Origin: Cristatella mucedo
Lineage: Eukaryota; Bryozoa; Phylactolaemata; Cristatellidae
Reading direction: 5' to 3'
Length of the DNA: 64,000 nt
Assembly: GCA_009760855.2 (NCBI GenBank)
Contig: WPIO01000004.1
Coordinates: 3,168,501-3,232,500 of the forward strand
Position 1 is the stretch's first letter. The number at the start of each line of letters is the position of its first letter. The notes under the pieces were generated by a model. It made no database searches and was not told the origin of the DNA. It saw only the letters and a program-made list of their open reading frames with translations. Both the position numbers and the translations under genes were made by a program. This document shows positions 59,774 to 64,000 of the stretch, in pieces.

Positions 59774-60012
59774 TTGCTTCGCTTACTCCAGCCTACTTAT
59801 TCAAACTACATCCCAAGCAAGGTAGGCATGGTATCACCCGCTCTGCTGAATTGAAGTTGGGGTTAGCTGCGCCTCTTACACCCGCATAAACCCGCAGGAG
59901 ACTGGGCCTTTTGTTCGCATGCCCAAAAGCCCGGAACTCACTCTCGACTGACGTTACGACATTTCGTGACTTGACTACATTTAAAACGAAGCTAGACACC
60001 TGCACCCTAGCT
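59774..60012 (+). mobile_element. LINE-A C-terminal fragment
   Basis: Reads TCCAGCCTACTTATTCAAAC, GCATGCCCAAAAGCCCGGAA and CTTGACTACATTTAAAACGA, the ORF2 end seen in the other copies. It is truncated by the transposon at 60043. Confidence 0.65.
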
Positions 60013-60042
60013 AGGTTTTCTAGCCAGGGGCTGCTGACAATT

Positions 60043-62587
60043 GAGCCCGATGGCGGTAACCCGGGTTACCGAATTTCCGCAACCAGAATCGCAATTAATT
60101 GTTTATTTATTTTGCGGACAGCTGCTCTTTAACTATGGCGCTTCGAAGACGAAAACGCCGCTGACCTGATTCGGGAGCAGCACTGTCAGAGTCACGCGCC
60201 GAAGCAATCTGAAGAACCGTGTGCGCAAGAGCTCAATGAAAAGGATGCACGCTACGCTGTAATGACGATATAAAAGATGTTAGCAGTGATTTTCTTAACA
60301 ACGCAATGGAACTGGTGCGCAAGTTCTTGAAAAAAATTTCAGGGAACTTCATTGCCACCCAGTCTGAAAAGAGTATGTAGGAGGTCCGGAATCTCGGCGC
60401 CAGCGCTCGCCTGGGTAGGAATGATGATTCCCCACTTTTCCAGCTGACAGTGGCAATTGCGATGAAGGTGGCGGTCTTGAGAAGTCAGTTAACTCGCATC
60501 GTCGGCCCTACAGCTATTGCTGCTCCCAGATCGCTTCCTCGCCGGGTTGGCGGGTCCGCTCAGACACCGTCGAGAGGCCCCGTCGAAAGGGCCTACGGCT
60601 CCTACGCGCCGTAAGGAGAACGCGACATCGAACGCGTCAAGCAACGACTCGGCAGTGATGAGTTCCTGCGTATTCAGGAGCTGCGGATTCGGCTAGAGCC
60701 CGTCCAACGCGAACACGAACAATGTGACGGCATAATCATCATGACGGCGATCAAGCTCGGACCGAGTCAGGTTGAGATTCGCTCCTTTCTTAGCATTGGA
60801 TGGCGCCCCACGATATGAGCGCCTTCTCAAGGCTGTGTGAGAGCTCCTCGTTCACCACACGTCGTGCTCGTTCCTACTCCCAAGCATGCAGTCACCCAGG
60901 CAGACTTAGCGGCGATTCATGCTCATGCAGTGACGTTCGAGCTCGAAGATGGGTTTCCGTGCTCGCGTCGGCGCCCTAGCCAATACTTTGTCAAGCAAGG
61001 CACGACTTGGAAAAGTCTACACCAGGAATACGCTTCCATCCAGGAACAAAATAATGTTCGCATCATCTCCTCGTCTCGATGACGCCAGTAAATTCAGTTT
61101 TACCATCCGGGCCTTCGACTAACCCGCTCAAAGGAAGACGCCTGCGTCTGCATCGATATTTAGCTGCAGCGTAATGATCTTCCCGCCGATAAGCGCGAAC
61201 GACTACAATCGGAGAAGGAAATACATCTTGACGCAGCTATTGAGCAGCGTAGGTTCGCATCGAAATTCGTCAAAGAGCTTATTCAACGCAACGCCCCCGA
61301 CCAGACTGCACCGAACGCTATCATTCCTGACACCTTTGACCCACCATTGCCAACAGACGACCAGGGTGAATCCATTAGTGACGATGACATTGCTGTTGAA
61401 AATGCGACGGGGCCTAGGATTCGAACAAGATCCGCGTTCAGATTCAGATCGAAGACTTCGGCGGTAGTTTCGCGTTGCCTCACAATGTGGTACATCCGAC
61501 CGTCGGTCGATTACTTTCAATCGAACTCGATGATGCAAAACTGCATCATCGCCGACCTTTCCAGTGGAGTCAATCGAGCGATCCTGCATGACGAACGAGG
61601 TCAAGGTAAAGAGATACGCGGACGCTCTATGCGGCCTCCGCATGCGACGCTGCACCTCGAGATTGCGCAGAGGGACCCTTCTCCAGAGAGTTTGTTCATC
61701 GTGCTCGACAATCGTGTCGGGCAAAGCAAGTCTGTATCCGTGTTCCGTTTCTACTTTCCGCTTCTTTCGATCCTTTTCTAAAAGAAGGCTGTGCTCGCTT
61801 GTTTCTTTCTCTACCGGGCAACTCCCACGGTCAGGCAGATCGGGGCGTCGCAGATCTCCGCAATTCCGTGCGTCGGCTCAATTTGCACACACCATATCAG
61901 ATTGTCGAGACCTGGAACAAAATCAAGTCGGTGAAGGCAGTCGTCTTGGATCACAGCGATTCCAGCCACCCGTTATTTACTGGACGGGAGGTATTGTTAG
62001 CTAAGTACTTTAAGCGAATGCCGCCGCGGAACACGGAGAACTATTCCTTCGAGATCGACGAGGGTGTTTGCGCACAGTGCGTCACTTGCGTGGCACGCCC
62101 GATACAGGAGCTGAAACGATTTTCTCGTTGAAGTCCAGCAATATGGAGACGATTCGTCGAACGCTATTGAAGGAACTCTTGCCAGCGCCTGTGTCAACAT
62201 CGATAGAAGGCGCATCGATCGATGCGCTGAAACTGGAGCGAAAATTTGTCTTAGAGCGTGCAGATGCGCTCTGCGGGGCACCCGAAGAAGGCACCCGCGG
62301 TTTTCCCAACTCAGCCATCAAGCTTGAGCTATTTCTCAAAAAAAATATGCTCAATTTTCGTGATCGAGCCCCGAATCCTTGCCTTGGATTTGGTCAGCCG
62401 CTGCGAACTTTCGCAAAACAAATCATCTTTTTCGAAATCGCTGTCTTACTGATGAAAAATAGAACTCGACGAGCCCGACATTTTTTTTTAGCTTATTTGC
62501 CTATAATTTGGACCAATATTTGGGTACTTATCGCAGTCCGCGCGCACCCGGGTTACCATGGTAACCCTGGTTACCGCCATCAGGCTC
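60043..62587 (+). mobile_element. Decayed TIR DNA transposon, class unassigned
   Basis: Terminal inverted repeats: left GAGCCCGATGGCGGTAACC at 60043; right end (62569-62587), read on minus, GAGCCTGATGGCGGTAACC. Both are followed by GGGTTACC-type subterminal repeats. Between them are broken plus-strand frames of one protein: LPADKRERLQSEKEIHLDAA and IEQRRFASKFVKELI (about 61170-61280), SNSMMQNCIIADLSSGV (about 61520), LFIVLDNRVGQSKS (about 61695), LPGNSHGQADRGVADLRNSV (about 61810), HTPYQIVETWNKIKS, and LLAKYFKRMPPRNTENYSFE (about 62000). D, DN and H..G..DR spacing recalls DDE-type transposases found in animal DNA transposons, but I cannot name the family. No target duplication is clear. Confidence 0.6.
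60837..62130 (+). pseudogene. Remnant transposase reading frames inside the TIR element
   Basis: At least four frame changes are needed to read a continuous protein from about 60837 (TPKHAVTQADLAAIHAHAVT) to 62130 (EGVCAQCVTCVARPIQELKR), so it is not functional. The DNA is more GC-rich than the LINEs beside it. Alternatives: a captured host gene, which I consider less likely because of the flanking inverted repeats. Confidence 0.5.
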
Positions 62588-62768
62588 ATCTGTTACATCA
62601 AGCTGGGCGTCACCCAGTCTGGAGGCCGGGTCCCCTCTCACCGGGGGAAAAGGGGATAAGGCGGCAGCTTTGTGGCTTGGCCAAGGGCTTTTTGGCAGAA
62701 GTTCTCGAGGAGTTCGGATGTTAACCCCGGTGGTTGAAGCCCAGTCACTTACCTAGCCTTCACTCTGA

Positions 62769-62934
62769 AGGCTAGGTAAGGCGGTTGCTTTCACGACCTC
62801 GGTCCCCAGGTCGTGGGTTCGATTCCTGCAGTGGACGATTCTTTATCGCCACTGCAAGCGGTGGTGACAGCCGTAAAGGCTCTTCTGTCGCTATACAAAA
62901 AGAGGCTGTTTAATCAGCTAGGATTTATTTAAGG
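62769..62934 (+). mobile_element. SINE-2, well preserved
   Basis: CTAGGTAAGGCGGTTGCTTT, a perfect B box GGTTCGATTCC, body GCCACTGCAAGCGGTGGTGA, tail GTTTAATCAGCTAGGATTTA. Its head overlaps a 13-bp palindrome (see finding). Confidence 0.88.
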
Positions 62935-63217
62935 CTCGCGCTGGTACTCGAGGGGCGCATCCATGTGGCGTCGCGAAACCGCGCGCGCCGATTGGCTAAC
63001 GCGCACACTCGTTAGCGCACGCTTGCGGCGTCATCTGGCGTCCTCTGTAGCTTCGCTGCGTCTCGGATCCTCCATGCGGTATCGCTTAGTCCCACCCCCT
63101 TGCCTAGTGTGTACGTCTAGATTATAAGGTGTTGTACGCTCGGGCGATTACCCTTCCGACGCTGGCTAGTGCAGAGAGCAACACGCGGCTAAGGTCTGGC
63201 ATAACTGAGTAAATACA

Positions 63218-63357
63218 AAATATATAATTCATTTGTCTAGCGCCCTAAGTGAACTCGATCTCGGTTCAGGCGCTTCACATTAGCCGCGGGGCTCGAGCCC
63301 ACGACCTCGGCCAGACCTTAGTCGGAGTGAGCACCTAAACCGCAGGGCAAAACCAGC
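63218..63357 (-). mobile_element. SINE-1 (minus)
   Basis: Tail complement GCGCCCTAAGTGAACTCGAT, B box GGGGCTCGAGCCC, head complement GCAGGGCAAAACCAGC. It lies in the gene-free right end. Confidence 0.82.
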
Positions 63358-63429
63358 GAATGGGATCGTCTAGGGGAAATAGACTATAGTGTCAGTTATA
63401 AACCTACCTGTGCACTGGGGCAGCTCTCA

Positions 63430-63680
63430 GCTTAGCCGGGCGATGGGAGCCCTTGCCTTAGTGTGGTCGACTAGGGCGCCTAGTACAGACCTCCCAGCTG
63501 CTGATCCACCTAACTCAGGTTAGAATGAAGCTGTACGTAGGCGATGCGGTTGGGAGACGGAGCGACTAACGTGCTTGTCTTAGCAGGTTCGACGAGGACA
63601 CATAGTACAGGCCCGGTTCCTGGTCTACCTGCTAAAGTTAGAATGAAGCCTGGTGCAGACGATGCGGTCAGGATGGGCGC
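63430..63680 (+). repeat. Imperfect tandem duplication, about 120-bp unit
   Basis: Both units contain TAGTACAG, then a TCCACCT/TCTACCT segment, GTTAGAATGAAGC and GATGCGGT in the same order. The second unit is diverged. No gene is recognised here. Confidence 0.65.
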
Positions 63681-64000
63681 CGACTAATATGCTGAAGTAG
63701 AATTAGCAACAACGCGCGAGGTCACGAGTTTAGAGGAGAGAGAATGTAATGAGACGACTGACAGAGCTCAGGGCTGCAGCTTGGTAGTCGATGCGAGACT
63801 TCGGTTCGAGAGCACGAGAGACGAACCTATGGCGACGAACAGCTAAGTGCAACTTGGACTGCGAAGTTGTGTTCTGCCGGCTACTCAGTTAGCTGCTGGT
63901 ATCTTGGGGTGCTGGAGCCTTCGGGGTTGGGACAATCGCTAGCGACGTGCGCATAGGGTAGTTGGTTATACTCGGGCTTCGGGAGTTCGCGCAGTTAACT

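Larger units (their letters stand above)
62935..64000. other. Right end, no gene recognised
   Basis: GC-rich sequence with a SINE-1 copy and the imperfect tandem duplication. No open frame over 60 codons with family features. Confidence 0.5.

Overview
The window is intron-rich metazoan nuclear DNA. It has split genes with GT-AG introns, animal-type proteins, LINE and tRNA-derived SINE copies at many sites, hAT and Tc1/mariner remnants, and long microsatellites. It contains no bacterial-style operons, CRISPR arrays or rRNA genes. The species cannot be named from the sequence. The mixture (L2/CR1-like LINEs, two tRNA-derived SINE families, a SPIN-like hAT MITE, dense dinucleotide repeats) points to an invertebrate with a repeat-rich genome.

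Layout. (1) About 1-37,175, minus strand: most of VPS35L, the VPS35-like subunit of the Retriever/Commander endosomal recycling complex. Eighteen coding exons are placed, from a 4-codon first exon (37,162-37,175) to an exon at 990-1,129. The splice phases of adjacent placed exons agree. One exon between 1,130 and 6,096 was not found, and the 3' end of the gene lies off the left edge. (2) 40,538-40,763, plus strand: the terminal exon of MED9 (Mediator middle module). (3) 40,809-45,211, plus strand: complete GEMIN6 in three exons. Its ATG is only 45 bp after the MED9 stop, so the pair may be dicistronic. (4) 45,391-54,344, minus strand: seven exons of an unnamed WD40-repeat protein, tail-to-tail with GEMIN6. 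Its first exon is not fixed and probably lies to the right. (5) 55,880-57,900: a CpG island, candidate promoter region for the WD40 gene. (6) 57,970-64,000: repeats, including a decayed 2.5-kb DNA transposon with terminal inverted repeats (60,043-62,587), and sequence with no recognised gene.

All three placed multi-exon genes are conserved eukaryotic housekeeping genes: endosomal cargo retrieval, snRNP assembly and a beta-propeller protein of unknown role. MED9 is also housekeeping (transcription). Introns hold nearly all the mobile DNA. One LINE family (LINE-A) appears about 17 times, often with another element nested inside it. SINE-1 carries a 3' tail like that of LINE-A. A second LINE (LINE-B) has a conserved 3' end.

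Most notable: the MED9-GEMIN6 spacing; a 190-bp-arm intronic hairpin whose loop recurs in a second adjacent hairpin; the SPIN-like MITE with target-site duplication; a 48-bp tandem duplication that copies a splice donor in the WD40 gene; and the GC-AG intron of VPS35L.
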